From assembly GCA_036260255.1 (NCBI GenBank), contig DATAAF010000116.1, forward strand, positions 1 to 50,254: a stretch of DNA of 50,254 bases, in the 5' to 3' direction. Each line of letters starts with the position of its first letter. Positions within the stretch are counted from its first letter, which is position 1. Below are positions 20,619 through 28,230 of the stretch, one piece after another. A model generated the notes under the pieces. The model was not told where the DNA came from and ran no database searches. It worked only from the letters and a program-made list of their open reading frames with translations. This stretch comes from DASZJY01 sp036260255. Lineage in GTDB: Bacteria > Actinomycetota > Acidimicrobiia > Acidimicrobiales > AC-14. Made by a program: the position numbers and the translations under genes.

Positions 20619-21608
20619 TCAGGCGTGGACGGCGGCGGCGAGCCGCCCCACCAGGCCTCCCTTGGCCATCTCGGCGGCGACGCGGAGGGCGTTCCGGATG
20701 GCCCTCGGCGACGACGATCCGTGGCTGATGATGCACACGCCGTCGATGCCGAGCAGCATCGCCCCGCCGTACGTCTCGGGGTCGAGCTGCTCGTTGAGCG
20801 GAGCAAGGACGGGGAGGAGCGTCTCGGTGGCCCGGCGGGCCTCCTCCGTCGAGGTCATGGCGGTGAGGAACGTGTCGATGAGGAACCGCACGCCGCCCTC
20901 GAGGGTCTTGAGCACGACGTTGCCGGTGAAGCCGTCGGTGACCACCACGTCGACGTTGTCGGTCATCACGTCTCGGCCCTCGACGTTGCCGATGAACTTC
21001 CCTGCGGTCAGGCAGCCCGGTTCGGAGAGCAGGGCGTAGGTCTCCTTCACCAGGGCGGTGCCCTTCCCGGGCTCCTCGCCGATCGAGAGGAGGGCGACCC
21101 GCGGCTCGGGGACGCCGAAGCGCTCGGCGAAGAAGACGGCCCCCATCTGGGCGAACTGCATGAGCCAGGCGGGTGTGCCCTCGGCGTTGGCGCCGGCGTC
21201 CAGGAGGACGGTGGGCGTGGAGCCGGGCACCGGGAGCACCGTGGCGATGGCCGGTCGCTGCACGCCGGTGACGCGGCCGATGCGCAGGAGGGCGCTGGCC
21301 ATCGCCGCTCCGGTGTTCCCGGCGCTCACCATGGCCGACGCCCGCCCGTCCCTCACCGCCTCGGCACAGCGGAGAACCGAGCTGTCCTTCTTCCGCCGCA
21401 CGGCCACCGCCGGGTCGTCGCCCATGTCCACGACGTCGGCGGCGGGCAGCACCTCCATCCCGTGGCTGTCGCCGAGGGCGTCGGGACGCCCGACCAGGAC
21501 CACGTCGATGCCGTCCTCGTCGCGGGCCAGGCGGGCACCCTCGACCACGTCACCGGGGGCCCGGTCGCCCCCCATGGCGTCCAGCGCGATGGGCAGGGTG
21601 CCGCTCAA
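20619..21608 (-). CDS. plsX: Phosphate acyltransferase PlsX
   Basis: A 329-residue enzyme turning acyl-ACP into acyl-phosphate for phospholipid synthesis. ALDAMGGDRAPG, SAGNTGA and DGFTGNVVLK are family signatures. The start is a TTG at 21608, 18 bp after rpmF, with no strong ribosome binding site, so translation may be coupled to rpmF. Confidence 0.94.
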   Translation of the reverse strand: MSGTLPIALDAMGGDRAPGDVVEGARLARDEDGIDVVLVGRPDALGDSHGMEVLPAADVVDMGDDPAVAVRRKKDSSVLRCAEAVRDGRASAMVSAGNTGAAMASALLRIGRVTGVQRPAIATVLPVPGSTPTVLLDAGANAEGTPAWLMQFAQMGAVFFAERFGVPEPRVALLSIGEEPGKGTALVKETYALLSEPGCLTAGKFIGNVEGRDVMTDNVDVVVTDGFTGNVVLKTLEGGVRFLIDTFLTAMTSTEEARRATETLLPVLAPLNEQLDPETYGGAMLLGIDGVCIISHGSSSPRAIRNALRVAAEMAKGGLVGRLAAAVHA

Positions 21609-21626
21609 GAGCGAGGAGGAGAGGCG

Positions 21627-21806
21627 CTACTCGACGTCGATGGCCTGGCGGCCGCCGTACCAGCCGCAGTTGGGACACACGACGTGGGGCAGCTTGGCCC
21701 GGTGGCACTGCGGACACTCGCTGCGCGGCGGCGGCGCGAGGCGCCACGCCGACGCCCGGCGGCTGCGGCTCTTGGCCTTCGACGTCTTCTTCTTCGGGAC
21801 GGCCAC
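21627..21806 (-). CDS. rpmF: Ribosomal protein L32, zinc form
   Basis: A 59-residue L32. It begins AVPKKKTSKAKSRSRRA and has a complete zinc ribbon, CPQC and CPNC. GTG at 21806 has AGGAG upstream. It sits between yceD and plsX, the standard order. Confidence 0.95.
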   Translation of the reverse strand: MAVPKKKTSKAKSRSRRASAWRLAPPPRSECPQCHRAKLPHVVCPNCGWYGGRQAIDVE

Positions 21807-21830
21807 GGATGCTCCTCTCTGGTGCCGACC

Positions 21831-22346
21831 CTAGTCGGCCTGTCCCCCGTCCCCTCGCAGGACGTCGAGGGCCGCCCATCGGGGGTCGCCGAGCTCGGCG
21901 ACGCACTCGCAGTCGCCCCGGTTGAGGTCGGCGCCACACGTGGGGCACAGGCCCCGGCACTCGTCCGCGCACAGCGGGGCCAGCGGGAGGTCGAGCAGGA
22001 GCACCTCCCGGGCCAGCGGCGCCAGGTCGAGGCGGTCGTTGCGCAGGGGGTAGCTCTCTCCCTCCCGCGGCTCGGCCTCGAACAGCTCTCTGAACTCGAC
22101 CCGCAGCTCGCCGCCCACCGGGCCCAGGCAGCGCCGGCAGTCGCCCACCCAGCGGGCCCGGGTGTCGCCGCTGGCCAGCACGCCGTCGGTGACCCACTCG
22201 AGGAGGACCTCGACGGCGACCTCGTTGCCGGCGGGGACCGAGGCGTCGCCCACCCGCAGCCCGCCGAGGGTGCCGACGACCCGCTCACGTCGTCGGGCGC
22301 CGGGACGGTTGACCAAGTCTGCGACGTTGACGACGAACGGGCCCAT
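21831..22346 (-). CDS. yceD: YceD/DUF177 family protein
   Basis: A 171-residue protein linked to rRNA or L32 synthesis in plants and bacteria. The CRRC pair in the middle and the CRGLCPTCG motif near the end are typical. ATG at 22346 with an AAAGGGG box. Located directly before rpmF, as in most bacteria. Confidence 0.92.
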   Translation of the reverse strand: MGPFVVNVADLVNRPGARRRERVVGTLGGLRVGDASVPAGNEVAVEVLLEWVTDGVLASGDTRARWVGDCRRCLGPVGGELRVEFRELFEAEPREGESYPLRNDRLDLAPLAREVLLLDLPLAPLCADECRGLCPTCGADLNRGDCECVAELGDPRWAALDVLRGDGGQAD

Positions 22347-22362
22347 GGCCGGCCCCTTTGTA

Positions 22363-22938
22363 CTAGCCCTGGTCTTGGTCGAAGAAGATCTCGCCGCTGT
22401 TGTCCAGGTCGGCGTCGGCGATGCCGGCCTCGGCGGGGGCCGGGCTGGAGAGGGGCGCCACCTGGAGCTTCTCCCGGCCCGCCTGGACCGTCTTCATCGT
22501 GCGCTCGAGCACGATCTCGAAGGCGGCCAGCTTCTGGTCGCAGTAGTCCTCCGCCTCGTGACGGAGCCGCCGGGCCTCCTCCTGGGACTCCTCCATGATC
22601 CGCCGCGACAAGCGCTGGGCCTCGCGCACGAGCTCGGTGCGCTGGACGATTCGCTCGGCCCGCTCGCGGGCGGCGGCGAGGATCTCGTCGGCCTCCCGCT
22701 GCACCTTGGCCAGGTACTCGTCGCGCTCCTTGAGGAGCCACCTCGCCTGCCGAAGCTCGTCGGGGAGGCGGTTGACGGCCTCCTCCAGCAGCTCGACGAC
22801 CTCGTCCTTCTCCAGGCGGACGGTCGAGGACAGCGGCATCTTGGGTGCGGCGTTCACCAGGTCGAGGACGCGGCGCAGGAGCAGCTCGGCGTCGGCATGG
22901 TCGGTGGAGCGCTCGGCGTGACGGTCGTAGGTGGTCAC
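22363..22938 (-). CDS. DivIVA-like coiled-coil protein
   Basis: A 191-residue protein, mostly charged coiled coil (about residues 55-160, rich in EADEILAAARERAERI-like heptads). It resembles the conserved actinobacterial protein coded next to coaD, grouped with DivIVA/ATP-synthase-b-like proteins. Role unknown; possibly cell-pole or division. GTG at 22938 overlaps the coaD stop in GTGA. Confidence 0.8.
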   Translation of the reverse strand: MTTYDRHAERSTDHADAELLLRRVLDLVNAAPKMPLSSTVRLEKDEVVELLEEAVNRLPDELRQARWLLKERDEYLAKVQREADEILAAARERAERIVQRTELVREAQRLSRRIMEESQEEARRLRHEAEDYCDQKLAAFEIVLERTMKTVQAGREKLQVAPLSSPAPAEAGIADADLDNSGEIFFDQDQG

Positions 22939-23429
22939 GATCCCTCGCTCATCTGGGCGAAACGCTCCTTCAGTCGGCGGGCCACGTCGGGCGGCACCAT
23001 AGAGGACACCTCACCCCCGAAGCGGGCCACCTCCCGGACCAGGCTGGACGAGAGGAAGGAGTGCTCCGGGGCCGTGGGCATGAACAAGGTCTCGACGCCC
23101 GACAGCCGGTGATTCATCTGCGCCATCTGCAGCTCGTAGTCGAAGTCGGAGACGGCGCGCAGGCCCTTGACGATGGCGCGGGCACCCTGGGCCTGGGCGA
23201 AGTCGGCGAGCAGGCCGCCGAAGAGCTCGACCCGCACGTTGGGGAGGTGGGCGGTCACCTCGGCCAGCATGGCCCGCCGCTCCTGGGCGTCGAAGAGGAC
23301 GTTGACCTTGCCCGGTCGGGCGACGGCGGCGACCACCACCTCGTCGAACAGGCGGGCGGTCCGCTCGACGATGTCGACGTGACCGAAGGTCACGGGGTCG
23401 AAGGTGCCCGGGACGAGGGCGATGGCCAC
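22935..23429 (-). CDS. coaD: Phosphopantetheine adenylyltransferase
   Basis: A 164-residue nucleotidyltransferase in coenzyme A synthesis. PGTFDPVTFGH carries the TxGH-type motif and FLSSSLVREVA the second nucleotide-binding block. GTG at 23429 with AAAGG upstream. It heads the coaD-to-smc run. Confidence 0.95.
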   Translation of the reverse strand: MAIALVPGTFDPVTFGHVDIVERTARLFDEVVVAAVARPGKVNVLFDAQERRAMLAEVTAHLPNVRVELFGGLLADFAQAQGARAIVKGLRAVSDFDYELQMAQMNHRLSGVETLFMPTAPEHSFLSSSLVREVARFGGEVSSMVPPDVARRLKERFAQMSEGS

Positions 23430-23528
23430 CGATTGCCTTTCACGTCAGCTGCTCGTGGCCAACAACGTACCGCCGCCGGGCCATGAATCCAGCATCGTCA
23501 GCGCCGTCGCCCACGCGCCACCTGGGCC

Positions 23529-23578
23529 GAACTGTTCAGTCCGGCGCGCCCTTTCCGCACCGCTTAGGCGAACAGTTC
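23529..23578. promoter_or_regulatory. Pair of GAACwGTTC palindromes upstream of coaD
   Basis: GAACTGTTC (23529-23537) and GAACAGTTC (23570-23578) are each near-perfect dyads and are reverse complements of one another, 41 bp centre to centre. They lie 100-150 bp upstream of coaD in a 178-bp gene-free stretch. They could be a two-site operator or a long hairpin. The spacer is 1 nt, unlike the 4-nt spacer of actinobacterial SOS boxes. Confidence 0.4.
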
Positions 23579-23607
23579 TGGCCGGCGGCTCGGGCGCGGC
23601 GCCCGCC

Positions 23608-23910
23608 CTACCCGGGCAGGACGGGACGGCTCACGGGCCCTCCCGGGGCCCGAACCTGGAGGGTGACCTCCATGCGCACCCCGGCATACGGGCCGAGCGC
23701 GCGCTGCAGCTCGGGCGCCACCGCGGCGCCGAAGTCGACGGTGGCGCGCACGCGGCGGGGAAGGTCGTTCTCGTCCACGAGGACTTCGACCTCCCCGGAG
23801 CGGACGCGGGACTGCACCCGCTCGGCCGCCTCCTGGTCGAGGCGCGGCTCCTCGCCCCGGCCCGACACCTGGCCGGCCAGGGCGGCCCGATCAAACGGAG
23901 TTCCGGCCAC
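23608..23910 (-). CDS. Short LppX/LprG-like protein, possibly truncated
   Basis: About 100 residues with the pattern VRSGEVEVLVDENDLPRRVR, which recalls the last strands of the LppX/LprG lipoprotein fold. Full members are about twice as long and begin with a lipobox; none is seen here. GTG at 23910 has AGGGA close upstream and overlaps the rsmD end by 20 bp; GTG at 23931 is an alternative. It may be a remnant or a small secreted-type domain. Confidence 0.5.
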   Translation of the reverse strand: MAGTPFDRAALAGQVSGRGEEPRLDQEAAERVQSRVRSGEVEVLVDENDLPRRVRATVDFGAAVAPELQRALGPYAGVRMEVTLQVRAPGGPVSRPVLPG

Positions 23911-24454
23911 CGTCCCTGGTCGCGTCGTCACGCCCCCTCGACAGCCTCCGGAGCGTGGTCACGTGGGTGTCGCCGTACCGGGCCGCGCGGATCACCGCCC
24001 AGCCATCGGCCACTTCGACTGGGCGCCGTGACTCCAGCACTGCCAGCTCGGCGGGCAGGCGCGCCAGAACCGCCGGCCAGTCGGCGAAGGCGTAGGGGGG
24101 GTCGACGAAAGCCAGGTCCACCGCCGGACCGGGGTCGTCGAGGAAGCGGCCGACGTCGGCCTGCACGACCGTGCCGCCCTCCAGGCCGGTGGCAGCCAGG
24201 TTGGCCCGGATGGCGGCCACCGCCGCCGGGTCCGCCTCCACGAACGTGACCGCCGCCGCGCCCCTCGACAGCGCCTCGATGCCGAGGGCGCCGGTGCCCG
24301 CGAAAAGGTCGAGGGCGCGTGCCCCCTCGAGCGCCCCGAGGCTGTGCAGCGACGAGAAGACCGCCTCCCGGACCCGCTCGCTGGTGGGCCGCAGCCGCCG
24401 GCCCGGCGGCGCCTGGAGACGGCGGCCTCGGGCCACACCGGCGACGACTCTCAC
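23891..24454 (-). CDS. rsmD: 16S rRNA (guanine966-N2)-methyltransferase
   Basis: A 187-residue Rossmann methyltransferase. The SAM site is DLFAGTGALGIEALSRGA and the catalytic motif is FVDPPYAF. GTG at 24454 is chosen since homology begins at RVVAGVARGRRL and TAGCGT lies 7 nt upstream. In many actinobacteria recG is the direct neighbour; here 4.4 kb separates them. Confidence 0.92.
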   Translation of the reverse strand: MRVVAGVARGRRLQAPPGRRLRPTSERVREAVFSSLHSLGALEGARALDLFAGTGALGIEALSRGAAAVTFVEADPAAVAAIRANLAATGLEGGTVVQADVGRFLDDPGPAVDLAFVDPPYAFADWPAVLARLPAELAVLESRRPVEVADGWAVIRAARYGDTHVTTLRRLSRGRDDATRDGGRNSV

Positions 24455-24461
24455 CGGGCGC

Positions 24462-24467
24462 ACGCTA
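24462..24467 (-). promoter_or_regulatory. -10 hexamer for leaderless rsmD
   Basis: TAGCGT on the minus strand ends 7 nt before the rsmD GTG, leaving no space for a ribosome binding site. Confidence 0.45.
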
Positions 24468-24572
24468 CCCACCCCTGAGCGGTCGGGCCGGCCGGCGGCG
24501 GGGCAGGGGCCCCCACCGCTCGGAGGAGGGCGGGGTTGGGGCCCCGCCCGGGGCGGCGAAGCCGCCGGCAAT

Positions 24573-25316
24573 TCAGCGCACGATGTCGACGGCGACCCGG
24601 CCGTCGCCGACGTACTCCACCCGGAAGGGCAGCTGCTTGGCGGCGCCGTAGAACCACGTCACCCGGTTCTCGAAGTCCCCGCCGAAGACGAGGTCCATCG
24701 GGAAGTCGTTCACCGAGCGCTCGAGGGAGCTGCGGCCGTCGGCGTAGTGCATGTCGGCATCGAAGGCGATGCGCAGGTGGGCGGCGGCGCCGGCGTTCGG
24801 CACGGGGTCGCCCGAACCGTCCATGACCGCTTGGCTCTGCGGCACGTACCGCGCGTCCCACGGCGGTCGGGCGAACTGGCGCCACGGCTGATGGCCCTCG
24901 GGGTCGGCATGGCGGAAGGTGAACACGTAGCGGCGGTAGCCCGGGTGCTCGCCCTGGGTCACCGAGACCAGCACCGGGTAGCCCTCGCGCACCGTCGAAG
25001 TGTCGGGCTTGGTGTCGGCGACGAAGGGCAACGGCTTCTGCTGCTGGGACCGAGACCCGCCGTTCCCCCCGGAGGGCTGCCGCGCCGAGCCGGCACCGGA
25101 CGTGGTCGCCGCCGACCCCTGACCGGTGGTGGTCGGTGTCCCGGCCTCGGTGGCCGTCGTGGTCGTGGTCGTGGTCGGCTGGTCGGCGGCCGCCGGCTGG
25201 TCGCCGCCCCCGCCCGAGCACCCCGAAGCCACGACCGCCACGCCGGTGGCGACCGCAAGGCAGGCCCCGAGCCATCTCCGCCGCCGATGTGTCGAGGTCC
25301 TGCTGTCCGAGCTCAT
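24573..25316 (-). CDS. AMIN-like domain lipoprotein
   Basis: A 247-residue lipoprotein: signal helix ending in the lipobox ASGC, then a Thr/Ser/Gly-rich linker to about residue 95, then a beta-rich domain with HPGYRRYVFTFR, as in actinobacterial AMIN-like proteins that may bind cell-wall polymers. ATG at 25316 with GGAGTGAGGGAG upstream; the longer frame lacks a signal at its start. A good promoter lies at 25366-25395. First gene of the block inserted between rsmD and recG. Confidence 0.75.
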   Translation of the reverse strand: MSSDSRTSTHRRRRWLGACLAVATGVAVVASGCSGGGGDQPAAADQPTTTTTTTATEAGTPTTTGQGSAATTSGAGSARQPSGGNGGSRSQQQKPLPFVADTKPDTSTVREGYPVLVSVTQGEHPGYRRYVFTFRHADPEGHQPWRQFARPPWDARYVPQSQAVMDGSGDPVPNAGAAAHLRIAFDADMHYADGRSSLERSVNDFPMDLVFGGDFENRVTWFYGAAKQLPFRVEYVGDGRVAVDIVR

Positions 25317-25365
25317 CTCTCCCTCACTCCCCGCCCCCGCAGGGGCTTGTCGTACTGTCAAGAGG

Positions 25366-25395
25366 ATAGTACGGCTCGCCTAGACGTCGTGTCAA
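25366..25395 (-). promoter_or_regulatory. Vegetative-type promoter for the AMIN-like lipoprotein
   Basis: On the minus strand TTGACA (25395-25390), 18-bp spacer, TACTAT (25371-25366). The -35 is a perfect consensus. Predicted leader about 43 nt. A second copy of the CTCTTGACA string lies at 25364-25356, giving a direct repeat 34 bp apart. Confidence 0.65.
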
Positions 25396-25399
25396 GAGC

Positions 25400-25405
25400 T
25401 AAGAT
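25400..25405 (+). promoter_or_regulatory. -10 hexamer for leaderless HTH gene
   Basis: TAAGAT on the plus strand, 8 nt before the GTG at 25414. Lies beside the divergent lipoprotein promoter, so both may share control. Confidence 0.5.
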
Positions 25406-25413
25406 GCGATCCC

Positions 25414-25626
25414 GTGGACGTGGTGGGAGTTCCGGAAATCGCGCGCATGCTCGGGGTCTCCCGGCAGCGCGTGTACCAGTTGATCGACGCCTACGAGGAC
25501 TTCCCCGAGCCGGTCGCCACCCTGGCCGTCGGGCGCATCTGGTCCCGTGAGGCGGTGGAGAAGTGGAACCAGGTGCACGGCGAGCGGCCCTCGGGGAAGC
25601 ACCGGCGGCTGCGGCTGGACTCGTGA
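25414..25626 (+). CDS. Small helix-turn-helix DNA-binding protein
   Basis: A 70-residue AlpA/MerR-like protein: VPEIARMLGVSRQRVYQLID is the winged helix-turn-helix, followed by a GRIWSREAVEKW strand-helix as in excisionase-type HTH_17 domains. GTG at 25414 has no ribosome binding site and probably starts a leaderless message. It is divergent from the lipoprotein and 49 bp upstream of the siderophore protein gene, so it could regulate either. Confidence 0.75.
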   Translation: MDVVGVPEIARMLGVSRQRVYQLIDAYEDFPEPVATLAVGRIWSREAVEKWNQVHGERPSGKHRRLRLDS

Positions 25627-25675
25627 CCGGGCACGGCGAGTCAGACCGGCCGAGCCCAGGTCGCGGAGAGGGATC

Positions 25676-26473
25676 GTGACCCGTCAGGCGGCGGTCCGCG
25701 TGCGCCGGGAGCCGCCGCGGTTCCGCCGAGTGGCGGTACGCCGGGTCGAGCGGTTGAGCCCCCGGATGGCGCGCGTCACCTTCGCCGGCGCCGACCTGGA
25801 CGGCCTCGCGGTGGACCAGCCGGCGGCCAGCGTGCGCCTCCTGCTCCCCCCGCCCGGGGCACCCGCCCTCGTCATGCCCAGCTGGGACGGGAACGTGTTC
25901 CTGCTCCCCGACGGCCGGCGGGCGCCTATCCGCACCTTCACGCCCCGGCGCCTCGACACGGGGGCGCTCGTGCTCGACCTCGACATCGTGCTCCACGGCC
26001 CGGGGGTCGCGTCGGAATGGGCCGAGCGGGTGGTGCCGGGCGACGAGGCGGCGGTGTCGGGGCCGGCCCGGGGCTACGACGTCGACCCCGACGCCCCCGC
26101 CTTCCTCCTGGCCGGCGACGAGACGGCGATCCCCGCCATCGGCCAGCTGCTCGAGGTGGTCCCCCAGCACACACCGGTTGACGTGCGCATCGAGGTGGCC
26201 CGCCCCGACGCCCGCATGGAGCTCCCGCACCACCCGCGGGCGACGGTCGAGTGGCTCGACCTGCCGTCTGGGGCCGCCCCCGGCGACGCCCTGGTCGCCG
26301 CCGTCCGCGGCGCCGACCTCCCTGCCGGGGCGCGGGTGTGGGTCGCCGGGGAGGCGGCCGCCGTCCAGCGCATCCGCCGCCACCTCTTCGACGAGCGCGG
26401 CCTGTCCCGCTCCGAGGCGACGGTGCGCGGCTACTGGAAGCACGGCCGTACCGGCGACGGTGACGACGCCTGA
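25676..26473 (+). CDS. Siderophore-interacting protein (FAD-type reductase)
   Basis: A 265-residue SIP/ViuB-family protein that releases iron from ferric siderophores using a flavin. The FAD-binding strand reads RTFTPRR, and the C-terminal half has LLAGDETAIPAIGQLLE and the final GYWKHGR block. GTG at 25676 follows GGAGAGGG. No siderophore synthesis or import gene is nearby, so it may serve scavenged siderophores. Confidence 0.88.
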   Translation: MTRQAAVRVRREPPRFRRVAVRRVERLSPRMARVTFAGADLDGLAVDQPAASVRLLLPPPGAPALVMPSWDGNVFLLPDGRRAPIRTFTPRRLDTGALVLDLDIVLHGPGVASEWAERVVPGDEAAVSGPARGYDVDPDAPAFLLAGDETAIPAIGQLLEVVPQHTPVDVRIEVARPDARMELPHHPRATVEWLDLPSGAAPGDALVAAVRGADLPAGARVWVAGEAAAVQRIRRHLFDERGLSRSEATVRGYWKHGRTGDGDDA

Positions 26474-26488
26474 GGTCGAGGGGGCGCC

Positions 26489-26980
26489 ATGGATCCCGTG
26501 GCCAGCCGGCCCTTCATGCCCGGCTACGGCGTGGTCGGGCCCGACCAGGGCAGCGGCCTCCTCCCGTGGTCGTGGGCCGAGGAACGCCTGGCCGCGTCCC
26601 GTTACTACTGGGTCGCCACGGTCTGGCCAGACGGACGGCCGCACGTGACGCCGGTCTGGGGCACGTGGGACGACGACGCCGTGTGGTTCAGCTGCAGCCC
26701 AGGGTCGCGCAAGGCCCGCAACCTCGGCGCCGACGCCCGGTGCGCGGTCACCACCGAGGACGCCGTCCGTCCGGTGATCCTCGAGGGCATGGCGGAGCGG
26801 CAGAGCGACCGGGCCGGCGCCGAGCGCTTCGCCGAGCAGCTGACGGCCAAGTACGGCGAGGACATCTCCGTCGACTTCGTCCTCGACAACGCCCTCTACC
26901 GGGTCGCCCCGATCTGGGCTTTCGGCCTCGACGAGGAAGACTTCACTGGCAGCCCGACCCGGTGGGCGCCGAGCGGGTAA
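26489..26980 (+). CDS. PPOX-class, probably F420-dependent oxidoreductase
   Basis: A 163-residue split beta-barrel protein. YWVATVWPDGRPHVTPVWGTW is the PPOX flavin/F420 signature and SRKARNLGADARCAV the phosphate-binding strand. Many actinobacterial members use F420. ATG at 26489, 15 bp after the siderophore gene with a GAGGGGG box, so the two likely form an operon. Substrate unknown. Confidence 0.85.
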   Translation: MDPVASRPFMPGYGVVGPDQGSGLLPWSWAEERLAASRYYWVATVWPDGRPHVTPVWGTWDDDAVWFSCSPGSRKARNLGADARCAVTTEDAVRPVILEGMAERQSDRAGAERFAEQLTAKYGEDISVDFVLDNALYRVAPIWAFGLDEEDFTGSPTRWAPSG

Positions 26981-27030
26981 CGCCCCCGGCAACCTCCTGA
27001 CGGGTGGCGCTCCATGACGACGGGAGGGCC

Positions 27031-27325
27031 ATGCACGCACGGGTCAGCACGTGTTCCGGGCCCGCCGAGAGGGTGGACGACGGGATCCGCAACTTCGAGG
27101 CCTCGACCGACGCGCTGCACCAGCTCGACGGCTTCGAGCGCGGCTCTTTGGTGGTCGACCGCCGAGCAGGCCGCATCGTGACGATCACGCGGTGGTCGAG
27201 CGAGCAGGCGGCCCAGGCCGGCGCCGACCGGGCGAGTGAGATCCGCCCCGACGCCGCGCGCCGGCGCCGGGCTCTCGATCGAGACCGTCGTCACGTACGA
27301 GGTCGCCCTCCAGATCGACGCCTGA
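27031..27325 (+). pseudogene. Monooxygenase-like (ABM fold) gene with frameshift
   Basis: ATG at 27031 has GGGAGGG upstream. The first 73 codons encode HARVSTCSGPAERVDDGIR and LDGFERGSLVVDR, a dimeric alpha/beta-barrel of the antibiotic-biosynthesis-monooxygenase type. Near 27254-27260 (gcgcgcc run) the frame is lost. Skipping one base restores an ending SIETVVTYEVALQIDA and a stop at 27325, giving a 97-residue protein. Either a real frameshift or a one-base error in a CG-rich run. Confidence 0.7.
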
Positions 27326-27603
27326 CGGGGCGGGCGGCCGCTCCCGGTCAGCGCCCGAACAGGCAGTCGCCCGACGGTCGCTCGCGGGGCCTCCTCGATG
27401 CCGCCCGACGGCACTGGCGCGAGCCGGAGAGGAGCCCCATGTTTGCGGACGGTCGGGGGGCGGTAGACCTGGTGGACCAATCGAGTCGGCGTCTCGGTCA
27501 CGACTCGGTGTCCTCACTGCCGTCCCTGCTAGCGCGCGGCGGCAGAGCGTCCAGAACGCCACGGGTGCGCCGCGCGACCAGGACCAGCACACAAGGAGCA
27601 GCC

Positions 27604-27750
27604 ATGAGCAACACCAACCCCACCCTCGAAACGTACGAGCAGGGCGGCAGCGTCACCGCCCGGAAGATGCGGGCCGCGGCGGAGAAGATCGACGTTCCCA
27701 AGCACGATGACCGCCTGTTGTCGCCGTACCGCGACGACGCCGCCGGCTGA
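27604..27750 (+). CDS. 48-residue protein of unknown function
   Basis: ATG at 27604 lies 6 nt after a strong AAGGAG. The product is hydrophilic, without signal or membrane helix: MSNTNPTLETYEQGG, then a basic helix ARKMRAAAEKI and an acidic end. I know no family. The same frame is open upstream to an ATG at 27439 that also has GGAGAGGAG before it, so a 103-residue form is possible, but its extra part looks like low-information GC-rich sequence. Confidence 0.5.
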   Translation: MSNTNPTLETYEQGGSVTARKMRAAAEKIDVPKHDDRLLSPYRDDAAG

Positions 27751-27911
27751 ACGCCGAGCGGCGCTCCGGGGGGCGTCGGCGCCCGGGGCGTGGGGGCCTC
27801 GGAGCGCGGCCGCCGGTGACCGACCGCCTTCGGTGACCCGGCGTCGCTACCGGTGTGTGGGGGGCTCCCAGCGGTGGAAGAGCGCTCGGGGGCTTCCGGC
27901 GGAGATCCAGC

Positions 27912-28064
27912 TCACTTCGACCTCAGCTTCGCGCGCCGGCAACGCCGGCACCACGGCTCGGTGAACTTGAGGTCTCGCTGTCCCGCCCGGGCGTAGGTGA
28001 CCAGGCGGACGTCGCGGCTCGACCCACAGCGGATGCACGTCTCGGGATCGTGGAACGGGACCAT
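27912..28064 (-). CDS. 50-residue zinc-ribbon protein
   Basis: Four cysteines in two pairs (CIRC and CRRC) separated by about 28 residues form a likely zinc ribbon, followed by a basic tail RRAKLRSK. ATG at 28064 lies 6 nt after CATAAT, suggesting a leaderless message. No known function. Confidence 0.6.
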   Translation of the reverse strand: MVPFHDPETCIRCGSSRDVRLVTYARAGQRDLKFTEPWCRRCRRAKLRSK

Positions 28065-28070
28065 CCCGAC

Positions 28071-28076
28071 ATTATG
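28071..28076 (-). promoter_or_regulatory. -10 hexamer for the zinc-ribbon gene
   Basis: CATAAT on the minus strand, 6 nt before the ATG at 28064. Confidence 0.45.
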
Positions 28077-28161
28077 GCTAACTCGGACGGCGAAGAGTGG
28101 GACCGGCGCCGACCAGCGGCCGCCCGTCTCCACGTTTCCATGAGCCCACGAGAAACACGAA

Positions 28162-28200
28162 AGGGTCGGAGGACCGGAAGAGAACCGGTCCTCCGACCTT
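28162..28200 (-). terminator. Strong intrinsic terminator of the secreted 155-aa gene
   Basis: Perfect 14-bp arms GGTCGGAGGACCGG and CCGGTCCTCCGACC with a 7-base loop. On the minus strand the stem is followed by CTTTCGTGTTTC, a T-rich stretch. It begins 31 bp after the stop codon at 28231. Confidence 0.85.
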
Positions 28201-28230
28201 CACTGCTGCAGGCTGCGCCGGTCGCTCAGG

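Noticed and set aside
23529..23578. SOS (LexA) boxes upstream of coaD
   Set aside because: Actinobacterial boxes have GAAC-N4-GTTC. These have a 1-base spacer and precede no repair gene.
25347..25372. A third damage-type site: TTGTCGTAC on the plus strand upstream of the HTH gene
   Set aside because: The 9-mer is close to consensus, but 8 bases later the sequence is GGATAG, not TAnnnT. The HTH gene has its own TAAGAT further on.
27482..27507. Hairpin CGAGTCG-N12-CGACTCG upstream of the 48-aa ORF
   Set aside because: 7-bp arms with a 12-base loop are expected by chance in DNA this GC-rich, and no U-run or gene end is next to it.
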